Assembly: GCA_963834365.1 (NCBI GenBank)
Contig: CAWIBS010000032.1
Span: 124,001 to 188,000, forward strand
Direction of reading: 5' to 3'
DNA from: CAWJAP01 sp963834365
GTDB lineage: Bacteria > Acidobacteriota > Vicinamibacteria > Vicinamibacterales > Vicinamibacteraceae
DNA: 64,000 nucleotides
Under the pieces are notes generated by a model. It was not told the DNA's origin. It did not search any database and saw nothing but the letters and a program-made list of their open reading frames with translations. Made by a program: the position numbers and the translations under genes. The stretch's first letter is position 1; every line of letters begins with the position of its first letter. Positions 18,178 through 27,197 of the stretch are shown here, in pieces.

Positions 18178-20760
18178 CTATTCCTCCCGGAGCGCGGTCA
18201 TCGGGTCAATCCTCGCAGCCCGGCGAGCGGGTATCCAGGCGGCAAGGAGAGCGACCGCGAGCAGCGTCAACAGTGAGAGAGCCGCAGTTGGAGGATCAAA
18301 GGGCTCGAGTTTGAACAGCGCAGTTTTCAGCATGCGCGCCACCGCGTAGGCGCACGGCAGGCCGATGAGAATCCCGGTGCCAACCATCCACAGTGAATCG
18401 CGCAGCACCATCCGAATCACATCGCGCGCCGCGGCACCCAATGCCATTCGCACCCCGATTTCATTGGTTCGACGGCCGACAGCGTAGGCGAGCAGGCCAC
18501 CGAGGCCAATCGCCGCAAGAGTCAACGCGACCAAACCAAAAGCACCCGACAGGAAACCCAACAGCCTCTCGGTTCTGAGCAACCGGTCGATCAGTGCCGT
18601 CTGGGTGTGGAACTCAGTCAACGGAACGGCCGGATCGACAGTGGCAATGGCCCTTCGGACGCCTTCCGTCAGGCGTCCAGATTCCACGGTTGCGCGAATG
18701 GCCAGGTGAATCGGCCCCCGGAGATCTCCCGACAAATACGGTTCGTAGATGGTTGGATGGGCGCTGCCTCGCAGCGTGTTATAGCTGCTGTTCGGCACAA
18801 CTCCGACGATTTCTCGCGAGTTGTTCTCTTTCCCATACCCGAAGCGGCGCCCTACTGGATTCTGGTTTCGGAAGAACCGCCGTGCGAACAGCTCGTCGAC
18901 GACGACAGCGTCCGTATTCGGGCGAATGTCCCGCCGTTCAATGGCCCTGCCGGCCATGAGAGGAATGCGCAATGTGTCAAAAAATCCGTCTCCCACGCGA
19001 TTCACATTGACGGCCTGTGCCTCGCTCACAACGCCCCTCTCGAAGGCCGATGGACTTCCGGGAATGTTCACGCGCGATCTGTTTCCACCACCCTGCAGCG
19101 GGCGCACTTGAACCGTACTGATTCGCAGCACTCCGGGCAGCCGGGCGAGTTCTTCCTGCACTCGCTCGATATACGGCCCCACCCGCTCAGCCGAATATCC
19201 CGCCTGCCAGGGATTCACCGACGCGTAGGCCAGGTTCTCCCGGTCGAAACCGACATCTATCCAATTCAAGTTCTGAAGCGTTCGGCCCAGAAGTCCTGCC
19301 GCCACCAAAGCGGTCAGGCACAGCGCAATCTGGATCGAAACGAGGAGCCGCGGCAGGCGAAATCGCCCACCGATCACCGATCGCGCCTGCGCTTTCAGCG
19401 TGTCGGTGACATCGGCGCGCGCGGCCCGCACGGCCGGCGCAAGGCCAAAGAGGAAAGCGGTCAGGATTGAGAGGCCGCTTGTGTATGCCAGCACCCGCGG
19501 GTCGAGATGGAGATCGAATGCGCTGCTCGCATCGCGGCCGGTTTGAAACAGAAGGTGCACAGACCTCGCAAACAGGTAACCCAATCCGAGTCCGGCGCCG
19601 CCTCCCAGCAGCGCCAATATTCCACTCTCGATGAGATGCTGCCGGAACAGCCGTGTTCGTGCGGCTCCCAAAGCCAGGCGCACGGCAGATTCGCGCTGTC
19701 TCCCCACCGAACGCGACAGCAGCAGATTCGCCACGTTCGCACAGACGATCAACAGCAGCACTCCAACCAGCAGCATCAGAATCAACAACGCCTTAGCATC
19801 CGTCGGGTTCAGCGCGTCAAAGCCGCGCCGCCCCGGCAGCGTGATCAGCTCGGGAATCCTGTCGGGTTCGATGCTCTTGCCTTCAGGAACATAGAGGTGT
19901 CGGAACAGACCCGCTATTTGTGCTCTCGCCGCCGTCTCCGGCACGTCCCGTTTCAGCCGACCGACCTGGCGGACCCACCAGTCACTGTCATCTTCGGCGC
20001 GCGGGGCGCCGTCGTCCTGTCCGGGCCGCAAGGCCACTCGGGCAGCGAGCGGCGCGTACACGTCGGTCCACTGGCCAGCCCTGAGACCAAAGAAGCGGGG
20101 CGGAGCGACCCCAACGATGCGAACCGGCACATTGTTGATGCGGACGTTGCGGTCCAGCGCGTCGCTGCCGCCTCCAAAACGGCGCATCCAGAACCGATGG
20201 CTCACCACCACGACGGGTTCCTGGCCGACGCGGTCTTCTTCGGCGCGAAATGGCCGTCCGATGACGGGCGGCACACCCAGGCCCTGGAAGAAATTGCCGC
20301 TGACATACTGCAGGCTCACCTGCTCGGCGGCAGAGGCCTCGACGGCAATCGCGACGGAATCGGCATCCGCAATCCCGATCAGCGGCTCGAAGGCCGTCTG
20401 TTCACGAGCAAGGTGCCGATAGAGATTCGCACCGACCGAAGAGACCTGAACGCGCCCGTTCGAGATTTGATTGAAATCGCCGTTGATGTTGTTCACGCCG
20501 TCGGGGAACCCTGCGTTCGTCCATTCGACGATACGCAACGAGTCCGGATCCTTCACCGGCAACGGTTTCAGGATGGCCGCATCGACGAGGCTGAAGATCG
20601 CCGCGTTGGTACCCACGCCGATGCTCAGCGAGAGCACCACCGCCAGCACCAGCGCGGGCGACTTGCGCAACTGGCGGATTGCATACCGGACGTCGCGCAG
20701 CACCGACTCCGGCCACTCGATGATTCCCACAGCCCTCGTCTCCTCGCCGATTCGAGTCAC
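18178..20760 (-). CDS. ADOP-family ABC permease (MacB/FtsX type)
   Basis: About 860 residues, acidobacterial duplicated orphan permease type: two MacB periplasmic core plus FtsX permease halves, no ATPase. The N-terminus VRYAIRQLRKSP and first TM (ALVLAVVLSLSIGVGTNAA) are diagnostic; then GFFQGLGVPPVIGRPF-like core blocks, four central TMs (LLILMLLVGVLLLIVCANVANLLL onward) and C-terminal TMs with GRRTNEIGVRMALGA and ARRAARIDPMTAL. I start at GTG 20760 because TAAGCT sits seven bases upstream; GTG 20730 is an alternative. It stands alone between direct repeats, with somewhat lower GC than its surroundings. Transported substrate unknown. Confidence 0.92.
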   Translation of the reverse strand: MTRIGEETRAVGIIEWPESVLRDVRYAIRQLRKSPALVLAVVLSLSIGVGTNAAIFSLVDAAILKPLPVKDPDSLRIVEWTNAGFPDGVNNINGDFNQISNGRVQVSSVGANLYRHLAREQTAFEPLIGIADADSVAIAVEASAAEQVSLQYVSGNFFQGLGVPPVIGRPFRAEEDRVGQEPVVVVSHRFWMRRFGGGSDALDRNVRINNVPVRIVGVAPPRFFGLRAGQWTDVYAPLAARVALRPGQDDGAPRAEDDSDWWVRQVGRLKRDVPETAARAQIAGLFRHLYVPEGKSIEPDRIPELITLPGRRGFDALNPTDAKALLILMLLVGVLLLIVCANVANLLLSRSVGRQRESAVRLALGAARTRLFRQHLIESGILALLGGGAGLGLGYLFARSVHLLFQTGRDASSAFDLHLDPRVLAYTSGLSILTAFLFGLAPAVRAARADVTDTLKAQARSVIGGRFRLPRLLVSIQIALCLTALVAAGLLGRTLQNLNWIDVGFDRENLAYASVNPWQAGYSAERVGPYIERVQEELARLPGVLRISTVQVRPLQGGGNRSRVNIPGSPSAFERGVVSEAQAVNVNRVGDGFFDTLRIPLMAGRAIERRDIRPNTDAVVVDELFARRFFRNQNPVGRRFGYGKENNSREIVGVVPNSSYNTLRGSAHPTIYEPYLSGDLRGPIHLAIRATVESGRLTEGVRRAIATVDPAVPLTEFHTQTALIDRLLRTERLLGFLSGAFGLVALTLAAIGLGGLLAYAVGRRTNEIGVRMALGAAARDVIRMVLRDSLWMVGTGILIGLPCAYAVARMLKTALFKLEPFDPPTAALSLLTLLAVALLAAWIPARRAARIDPMTALREE

Positions 20761-20767
20761 GTTGCCC

Positions 20768-20773
20768 AGCTTA
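20768..20773 (-). promoter_or_regulatory. -10 box TAAGCT, leaderless start
   Basis: On the minus strand TAAGCT lies seven bases before GTG 20760 of the ADOP gene, with TTCGCA sixteen bases further upstream as a fair -35. The promoter is therefore inside the repeat-bounded cassette. Confidence 0.5.
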
Positions 20774-20880
20774 CATCCGCCCTTTCCACTGCGAAGGACT
20801 TCGTACGATGTCTGCCGGATATGAGACGAAATCGCGACCCCGTGGTTATAGTAGGGCCGCGCCGGAGGATCTTCAACCCC

Positions 20881-21036
20881 GGAAGTCACTGACAGCTTGC
20901 GGGATGGAGAGTTGGCTTGCCAACCGTCGCTCGCTGCGAGCGCATGGGCAGCCCACCTTCGCTCGCCCGAATTCACCGCGAGCTTCGGTGGGCAACGTTC
21001 CGGTGAGTGATGAGCGAAGGTTGGTACCGGTACGGG
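20881..21036 (+). repeat. Middle direct repeat of island, ending in tRNA-Glu acceptor end
   Basis: Same block order as the 18.02 kb repeat: GGAAGTCACTGACAG, GGAGAGTTGGCTTGCCAACCG, then an extra palindromic stretch (GCTCG...CGAGC and CCCACC...GGTGGG) and finally TGGTACCGGTACGGG (21022-21036), identical to the CCA/acceptor end of tRNA-Glu at 24197-24211. The repeat fills much of the 370-base gap between the ADOP gene and the cupin pseudogene; I see no gene there. Confidence 0.72.
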
Positions 21037-21134
21037 CTGACCTTCCGGCCGTGGCGGTCGTTGCGGCCCGGTTTCGTGCGCAGAGTTTCAAGTGCTGGTC
21101 GGGCCCCTGCTTCGGAAGCGAACGCCAGTCGTGA

Positions 21135-21767
21135 TCACTTGATCGCGACGATCACGAAGTCGACGGGCTTGCCCGCGTTCTTCGACTCGTGCTTGACGTT
21201 GCGGCCGATGAAGGCCACGTCTCCCTTCTTCCACTTGTTCGTCGTCTTGCCGTCGACGGTCAGACTGAAGCTCCGGCATCGCCCAGCGCGACGATCCACC
21301 GATTGTAGTCGTGCGTCGTCCCTGCCGGCTCGCTGAACCCGGTGTCCGGCCGTCGCGCGATCGCGTCTGCCTTTGGGTGCTCGACTGAGGCGGGTCGACT
21401 GGGATGCCCGGTCGACTCGCAGGGGAGGAGCGGCGGTTGGCGGCGCGTTGCCCTTCAGCTTGACGAAGATGAAGTCCACGGGCGTTGTCCCGGGGTTGTC
21501 GCCCTCGTGCGTTTGAGCCGGAATGAAGATCGCGGCTGGCGCTTTCGCTCCCTCCGGCCCCGCGGACTTCACTCAATGGATCGACGATGCTCGTCGGGGT
21601 GCCCATGCATCGGCACCTTCTCGCCAGGACCAACCACGACGTGGAACACGCGGGTCCGCTCGTTGTCGATGAGCACTTGATAGTGTTTGGCGTCGACCTG
21701 GGCGGGATCGGGAAGCGCGTGCGCCGGATGTCGTGGCCAGGACCAGTGCCGCAGGCGAGCGATACAT
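21135..21767 (-). pseudogene. Broken tandem-cupin secreted protein
   Basis: Fragments of a two-cupin protein read in all three frames. Signal-like start MYRSPAALVLATT (ATG 21767), first cupin AKHYQVLIDNERTRVFHVVVGPGEKVPMHGHPDEH with its metal-binding histidines, then PAAIFIPAQTHEGDNPGTTPVDFIFVKLK in a second frame, HPKADAIARRPDTGFSEPAG in a third, and the second cupin end TVDGKTTNKWKKGDVAFIGRN. At least three indels. Lying inside the tRNA-bounded island next to other damaged genes, it is probably a genuine pseudogene, though sequence errors cannot be excluded. Confidence 0.65.
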
Positions 21768-22129
21768 TTCTCATGGGCGACCTCTCCGAACACCGATGAC
21801 CAGGGACCGGCCGGACGATTGGCATCCACGTCCTCCCGCGACCGGCCCGCCGGCGCCGTTGGCCGGCGGGCAGCGAGTCGGCGGGATTCTCAATGCTAAC
21901 ACCGGTCAGCCAAGTAGCTTTCCGCGATTCGTTTCTCGACGGCTCCACGTCTGATGATGAACTCCGGCGTCGGAGGGCGAGACCGACGCGGGTGACGTTC
22001 GCGCCGAACGATGATCCTGTGAATCCCCCACGCTGAGCGGCGGAAGCAGCAGGAAGTATCCGTCGGCGACCGCGTTGGACTGCCTTCCTGGCCGCAGGCC
22101 CAGGATGTTCTTCGCCGTCAGAGGGCCAT

Positions 22130-22585
22130 GGCGCCAGCGCGCCTTGGCGACATCGCGCTGCCCAGTTGGGTCCGCCAGTGCGGCGCTCTCGCCGGATGGC
22201 CGGTGGCTGGCGTACATCACCAACACCACGGGCAGGGCCGAATTGTGGGTGCGACGCTACCCGACCCTTGACGCCGCCGTACGCAATTCACCGAATGGCG
22301 CCGCCGAACCGGCCTGGGCCAAAAACGGCCGGGAGCTTTTCTATCTCGAAGACGACAAGCTGATGAGCGTTCGCGTCGGTCCTGACACGAGGGCGCGGTT
22401 TGCGTACCGGGCGCTGGTGATGCTGGTGGAGAAGTCGTTCATGCAAGCGCCGCAACCGCCGTCGTTCGACGTGGCGGCTGACGGCCGGCTGCTGATGCTG
22501 TGGCCTAGTGCCGGCCGGACCGTCGGCGCCCATCGAGGTGATCGTCAACTGGCGGGATCACGTCGCCAGGCGGGCCTCGCCATAG
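22130..22585 (+). pseudogene. C-terminal fragment of WD40-like (PD40) beta-propeller protein
   Basis: Remnant of the TolB/PD40 propeller end typical of acidobacterial Ser/Thr kinase or propeller proteins: LSPDGRWLAYITNTTGRAELWVRRYP, then AEPAWAKNGRELFYLEDDKLMSV, and SFDVAADGRLLMLWPS. After an indel near 22505-22520 the usual family ending follows in another frame (PIEVIVNWRDHVARRASP, stop at 22585). No kinase domain or upstream propeller blades precede it: the 300 bases before it show no recognisable coding motif. Clearly a 5'-truncated remnant. Confidence 0.7.
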
Positions 22586-22666
22586 ACGCGCGGCCTTGTT
22601 CAGTAGTTGCCTGCGCAGGCGTAGGCGGATGCAGCTCCTTCACACGGTTCGTGCGGGCCACCGCTA

Positions 22667-23851
22667 TCACGACGGCAATGCCGCTCGCGCGCAAGTTCTG
22701 TTGGAGCGGGAGGCTCCGATCGACGGTGAAAAGCGCCTCGAAGTGCATTGCCGAACTCGAAGTCGCCCGCAAAACAGGCTATGGAGACTTCGCTCCTCGA
22801 CTATCGGGCGAACGTGCTCGTCCAGGGCCGCGGCAAACCGGCCGCTGTCGTCGGTTAGCGCGGTATGGCCGGCACCGTCGAGAACGACGAAGCGTTTGTA
22901 CGGAGCTTCGATTAGGTCGAAATATGAACGTGCCAACTCAACCGGCGTGCCGTAGTCCTCACCACCTTGAATGATGATGACGGGCACCGCGAAACTCCGG
23001 CCCCTCGTCCGCAGATCGATCGCTCCGAGATCAAATTGCTCGTCGCTCGCTAGAAATCCATCAAAGTAATTTCGAACGTCGGTAAGTGAATAGCGGGGAG
23101 CAAGGAGCAGGGCAAAGACACGATTCGCGGTGCCGGATGACTGGCCGGTGAGAGTCGCGGCCCACTCATTCTGTGTCCGCGTATCTGCAATCCGCCCATG
23201 GGGCGGCGGACCGATCGCCTCCAAGGCCGCGATCGCGTCCTGACGGTTCTCCGAGCGTGCTTTCCCGAGCAATCGCGAATAGGCGATTCTTTGTCCGTCG
23301 TTTTTGTGGACGAACAACCCCGTGCCGACATATGCGCTAAACATGTGCGGTCGCTCACGCACCATCTCGAGCCCGACGACGCTGCCCCAAGAGATACCCA
23401 GCAGGACGGCGGTTTCTTTTTGAAGCCGTTTGAGAACGAGCTCGGCGACCCCGATGCCATCCGTGCTGATATCCGCAATCGTCGTACCGGGGGAATCTTC
23501 CTATCGGCGCGCGAAAAAGTCTTGCCGGCCCCCCGCTGATCCCATTGGACGACGGTCCATTCCCTTTCGTACGGCAGGAACGATGCCGGAAATGGTGACA
23601 GTGCGCTGCCTGGGCCACCATGGACGATGAACAAGACTGGGTTGTCGCGGTTGCGACTACGGATCGTGATCCACTGTTCAGTGCCGGCCACAGTGACGAA
23701 CATGGCCTCATCGATGCCGTTGGGTGAGCTGATTGTGAGCTGCTTCTCGTTCCGGTACTGGCGCCACGCCGCGATAGCCAAACGCAACGGTCACTACTGA
23801 AACCAGGAAAATGACGAACCAGATGAGAGTCTTTTTGGCCAGCCTTCTCAT
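22667..23851 (-). CDS. Membrane-anchored prolyl aminopeptidase-like alpha/beta hydrolase, two frameshifts
   Basis: S33-type alpha/beta hydrolase. N-terminal anchor IWFVIFLVSVVTVAFGY, then oxyanion motif HGGPGS, nucleophile GISWGS, acid in GGEDYGTP and GAGHTAL histidine, so the triad is complete. The reading needs two indels, one near 23775 (GCGGCG) and one in a five-base G run at 23489-23493; between them the other frames lack these motifs. ATG 23851 has GGGGG upstream. The end carries about 45 residues beyond the usual domain. GC is lower than in neighbouring genes, and it lies in the tRNA-bounded island, consistent with acquisition (inference). Confidence 0.75.
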
Positions 23852-23924
23852 CGACACCCCCAGCTTGCTATCTGTCGCCAGAATAGATCCGAACGGTCGA
23901 CGTCCCTCTTGCCTGGCGTCGTTC

Positions 23925-24190
23925 TCGACGCTCGGCGCGGATACGCTACACCGTCTTGGCGTCGTCCGGCAAAACTCAGCCGCGGCGTGGGAGACCGCGG
24001 TTGTTTTTCGGCACCGGCGGGCTGAGTTGACGCGGCGAGCTCCCAGCCGATCCGATCACGGTACGGCCGCTCCTCCGCAAGCTTCTTCCACAGCGCGTGC
24101 AGATTGCGGCTGCTGTCGTCGATGGCCGCGAAGGCTTTCGTATCGAGGGAACTGGCAGCGTCGAAGCGGGACCGCCGGGGGTGGAATAGC
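23925..24190 (-). other. Coding-like fragment beside tRNA-Glu, unassigned
   Basis: The 346-base gap between the hydrolase and the tRNA has a minus-strand reading with protein-like composition (DTKAFAAIDDSSRNLHALWK, KLAEERPYRDRIGWELAAS). It lacks a start codon of its own and shows no integrase motif. It may be the 3' end of a gene lost when the island formed, or chance. Confidence 0.3.
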
Positions 24191-24196
24191 GGAAGC

Positions 24197-24271
24197 TGGT
24201 ACCGGTACGGGGATTCGAACCCCGGTCCCGTGGCTGAGAACCACGTGTCCTGACCCCTAGACGATACCGGC
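24197..24271 (-). tRNA. tRNA-Glu (CTC)
   Basis: Minus-strand cloverleaf: acceptor GCCGGTA/TACCGGT (first pair G-U), D-arm GTCTAGGGGTCAGGAC, anticodon stem CGTGG/CCACG with loop TTCTCAG (anticodon CTC), T-arm CGGGG-TTCGAAT-CCCCG, encoded CCA at 24197-24199. Length 75 including CCA. Its 3' end is duplicated, same orientation, at 21022 and 18089. Confidence 0.95.
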
Positions 24272-24368
24272 ACGCGGGGCACGAACTTCAATCTTACGGG
24301 CTCACGCACCGCGGTCAAGGGTTCGACGAGCGCCTTCGAGGCCGGGCACTCCGGCCGACAGGCTCCGG

Positions 24369-24374
24369 TATGAT
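24369..24374 (+). promoter_or_regulatory. -10 box TATGAT, leaderless start
   Basis: TATGAT ends seven bases before ATG 24382 of the M23 peptidase gene. The ATG codons at 24370 and 24373 overlap the box itself, favouring 24382 as the true start. The -35 is not clear. Confidence 0.45.
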
Positions 24375-24381
24375 GCCGCGC

Positions 24382-25826
24382 ATGCGGAGGTTGCTGGCCC
24401 TCGTCGTGCTCCTGGCGCTCATGGCCGGCGGCGTCTGGTTCGCGGCCGGCCGGGCGGCCGGGCCGGCGATTGCGATTGCCAAACCCGGAGCTCGTCGGCC
24501 AGGCCGGCGACCTCGACGTCGTCGTCGACGCGCCCGGCGCCGACCTCACACGCGCTGGACGTGGCCCTCGAGCAGGACGGCGCGCGCATCCCGCTCTTCA
24601 GCCTGCCCGGCGACGACGCCGACCGAAGCTGACGCCGGAACGCGGACCGCGTCCGCCTCACGCGCGCCATCGGCAAGACGAGCCTGTCCCGCAGCTCAAG
24701 CCGGGCAAGGCGCGCATCGTCGTCATCGCGACGCGGCCGGTGCTGTTCGGCTATCGCGAGGTCTCGTCGTCCGCCGCGCAGGATTCGAGGTCGGCTCACG
24801 CCGCCGCGCGTCGGCGTGGTCTCGCTGCACCACTTCATCAACCACGGCGGATCGGAGATGGTCGTCTACCGCGTGAAGCCGGCCGACGTCGAGTCGGGCG
24901 TGCGCGTCGGCGATCATGCGTGTATCCGGGCTACCCGGCCGCGGGCGCCGGCGTGGCCGGCGCCGATCCGGCGCTCAAGGTGGCGTTCTTCGCGCCTGCT
25001 ACGACCAGGACCTCAACGCGCCCATCAGCGTGTTCGCGCGCGACGAGGCCGGCAACGAGGCGCGGGCGACCTTCGACTTCAAGGTGATCCCGAAGGCATT
25101 CCGCAAGAGCCGCATCGCGCTCGACGACGCGTTCCTCGCGCGGGTGGTGCCGGCGATCCTCGAGAACACGCCGGACTTGAAGGTGGACGATCCGTCCGAC
25201 CTGCTCGCAGTCGTACCTCGCGATCAACCGCGATCTGCGGCAGCAGAACAACGACGACGATCCCGCGCTCGCCGCGAAGACCGCGCCCGAGATTCTCTGG
25301 AAGGGGCCCTTCAAGCAGCTGATGAACTCCGCGGTGGAGTCGGGCTTTGCCGATCAGCGCACCTACATCTACAAGGGCAAGGAGGTCGACAAGCAGGTGC
25401 ACCTCGGGTTCGACCTGGCGTCGACGGCAGCGCGCCCGTGCAGGCGTCGAACGCGGCCGCGTGGTGCTCGCCGAGTTCCTGGGCATCTACGGCAACTGCG
25501 TGATCGTCGATCACGGCATGGGGCTGCAGTCGCTCTACGCGCACCTCTCGACCATCGACGTGCAAGTGGGCCAGACCGTCGAGCAGGGACAGACGCTCGG
25601 GCGCAGCGGCGCGACCGGACTGGCAGGTGGCGATCACCTGCACTTCACGATGCTGCTCGGCGGCAGGCCGTGACGCCGGTGGACTGGTGGAGCGCGCAGT
25701 GGGTCGAGGACCGCGTGCATGCGCAAGCTGCGCGAAGCCGGGCCGCCCCCGCGCCGGCGCCGCTCGCCACGCCGGCGGCATCGCCGGGCCATCGCGATAG
25801 TCCGGCCTGGCGGCGTCGCGGTATAA
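24382..25826 (+). CDS. M23 (LytM/peptidoglycan DD-metalloendopeptidase) family protein, many frameshifts
   Basis: Periplasmic, membrane-anchored zinc metallopeptidase cutting peptidoglycan cross-links or peptides. Anchor MRRLLALVVLLALMAGGVWF; long N-terminal beta region; C-terminal M23 domain with zinc motif HLGFDLAS, YAHLS and GDHLHF. The gene is readable only through about six indels between 24480 and 25720, but segments stay collinear (TPERG-RVRLTRAIGK, LHHFINHGGSEMVVYRV, RDEAGNEARATFDFKVIP, LWKGPFKQLMNSAVESGFADQ). Zinc ligands are intact, so sequence error is the simpler reading. The end at 25826 follows VEDRV and a basic tail. Confidence 0.75.
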
Positions 25827-25869
25827 TCTCCGACGCTTCGGGGCACCGCCTGCCGCCCGCACGCCCTCC

Positions 25870-26766
25870 ATGCGCACTGCTGCCGCCGTCCTGCCTGCCC
25901 GGTCGCGCGCGACGCGATTTCGTCGCGCTCACCAAGCCGCGGCTGAACCTGCTCGTCGTTGCGACGACCGCGGCGGGCTACTACCTCGGCGTCGGCGGCG
26001 CGCGTCGACACCGCGCGCCCTGTTCCATGCCGTCGTGGGCACCGCGCTCGTCGCCGGCGGATCGGCGGCCTTCAACCAGCTGCTCGAACGCCGGGTGGAC
26101 GCGCTGATGGAGCGCACGCGCATCCGGCCCGTGGCCGGCGGGCGGCTGCTGCCTGCGCGAAACGCTGCGTGTTCGCGACGGCGCTCTCGGCGGCTCGGCC
26201 TCGTGTGGCTGGCGCTCGGCGACAACCACGCTCGCCGCGGTCGTCGCGGCGGCGACGCTCGTCACCTACGTGCTGCTCTACACGCCGCTCAAGCTGCGGA
26301 CGTCGTTCGCCACCGTCGTCGGCGCCATGCCCGGCGCGCTGCCGCCGATGATCGGATGGGCGGCGGCGACCGACACGCTCTCGCGCGAAGCGTGGATGCT
26401 CTTCGCGATCGTCTTCTGCTGGCAGATGCCGCACTTCCTCGCCATCGCGTGGCTGTTCCGCGAGGACTACGGGCGCGCCGGCTTCCCGATGCTGCCGGTC
26501 GTCGAACCGGACGGCCGCAGCACGGCGTATCAGGTCGCGGTCTACGCCTCGGCGCTCGTGCCCGTGAGCCTGGCGCCGAGCGCTCGTCGGCCTGGCCGGG
26601 CCGGCCTACTTCCTGGTCGCGCTCGTGCTCGGGCTCGGCTTCCTGTTCTTCGGCCTGCGCTTCGCGACACGCCGCACGCGGCGCGACGCGCGACACGCTG
26701 TTCCTCGCCTCGATCGCCTATCTGCCGCTGGTCTGGATCGCGATGATCGCCGACCGCGTCAGGTGA
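25870..26766 (+). CDS. ctaB: Protoheme IX farnesyltransferase (heme O synthase), frameshifted
   Basis: UbiA-type integral-membrane prenyltransferase adding farnesyl to haem b for heme-copper oxidases. The allylic-diphosphate motif N-x-x-x-x-x-x-x-D-x-x-M-x-R-T-x-x-R-P is present (NQLLERRVDALMERTRIRP), with FVALTKPRLNLLVVATTAAGY before it and the second motif region YTPLKLRTSFATVVGAMPGA-LPPMIGWAA after it, then FCWQMPHFLAIAWLFREDY. About six indels (near 25915, 26005, 26155, 26230, 26575, 26690) shift the frame. TATAAT at 25822-25827 may be its promoter. The stop overlaps the DUF420 start (TGATG). Confidence 0.85.
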   Translation: MRTAAAVLPARSRATRFRRAHQAAAEPARRCDDRGGLLPRRRRRASTPRALFHAVVGTALVAGGSAAFNQLLERRVDALMERTRIRPVAGGRLLPARNAACSRRRSRRLGLVWLALGDNHARRGRRGGDARHLRAALHAAQAADVVRHRRRRHARRAAADDRMGGGDRHALARSVDALRDRLLLADAALPRHRVAVPRGLRARRLPDAAGRRTGRPQHGVSGRGLRLGARAREPGAERSSAWPGRPTSWSRSCSGSASCSSACASRHAARGATRDTLFLASIAYLPLVWIAMIADRVR

Positions 26767-27179
26767 TGTCGGTCACCGATCTCCCGGCCGTCAACGCGAC
26801 GTTGAACGCCGTCGCGACCGTCCTGCTCGTCACCGGCTGGATGTTCATCAAGCGCGGCCGCTGGCAGGCCCATCGCGCCGCGATGCTGGGCGCCCTGGTG
26901 GCCTCGGCGCTGTTCCTCATGTCGTACCTCGTCTATCACTACCACGCGGGATCCGTCCGGTTCACGGGGCGGGGAACCATCCGCGTCGTGTACCTCGCCA
27001 TCCTGTTCACGCACATCGTGCTCGCGGTCGCGATCGTCCCGCTCGTCCTCGTCACGGTGTCGCGGGCCCTCGCACAGCGATTCGACCGCCACCGCCGGAT
27101 CGCCCGCATCACGCTGCCGCTGTGGCTGTACGTGTCGGTGACCGGCATTGTGGTCTACGTGATGCTCTACCGCCTGTGA
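26766..27179 (+). CDS. DUF420 membrane protein (cytochrome oxidase-associated)
   Basis: A 137-residue four-helix membrane protein: TLNAVATVLLVTGWMFIKRG, AAMLGALVASALFLMSYLVYHYH, YLAILFTHIVLAVAIVPLVLVTV and LPLWLYVSVTGIVVYVMLY. Conserved DUF420 residues include HRAAM, YLVYHYHAGS and the HRRIARITLP-LWLYVSVTG block. The family (CtaM/YozB-like) is tied to assembly of heme-copper oxidases. The start overlaps the ctaB stop by one base, so the two genes are co-transcribed and likely coupled. Confidence 0.88.
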   Translation: MSVTDLPAVNATLNAVATVLLVTGWMFIKRGRWQAHRAAMLGALVASALFLMSYLVYHYHAGSVRFTGRGTIRVVYLAILFTHIVLAVAIVPLVLVTVSRALAQRFDRHRRIARITLPLWLYVSVTGIVVYVMLYRL

Positions 27180-27197
27180 CGGCGGGTCGAGACGCGC

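Noticed and set aside
21088..21948. A 286-residue minus-strand ORF over the cupin region as an alternative gene
   Set aside because: Only short parts match cupin motifs, and those belong to different frames; its remaining sequence is Arg/Ser-rich and has no known domain.
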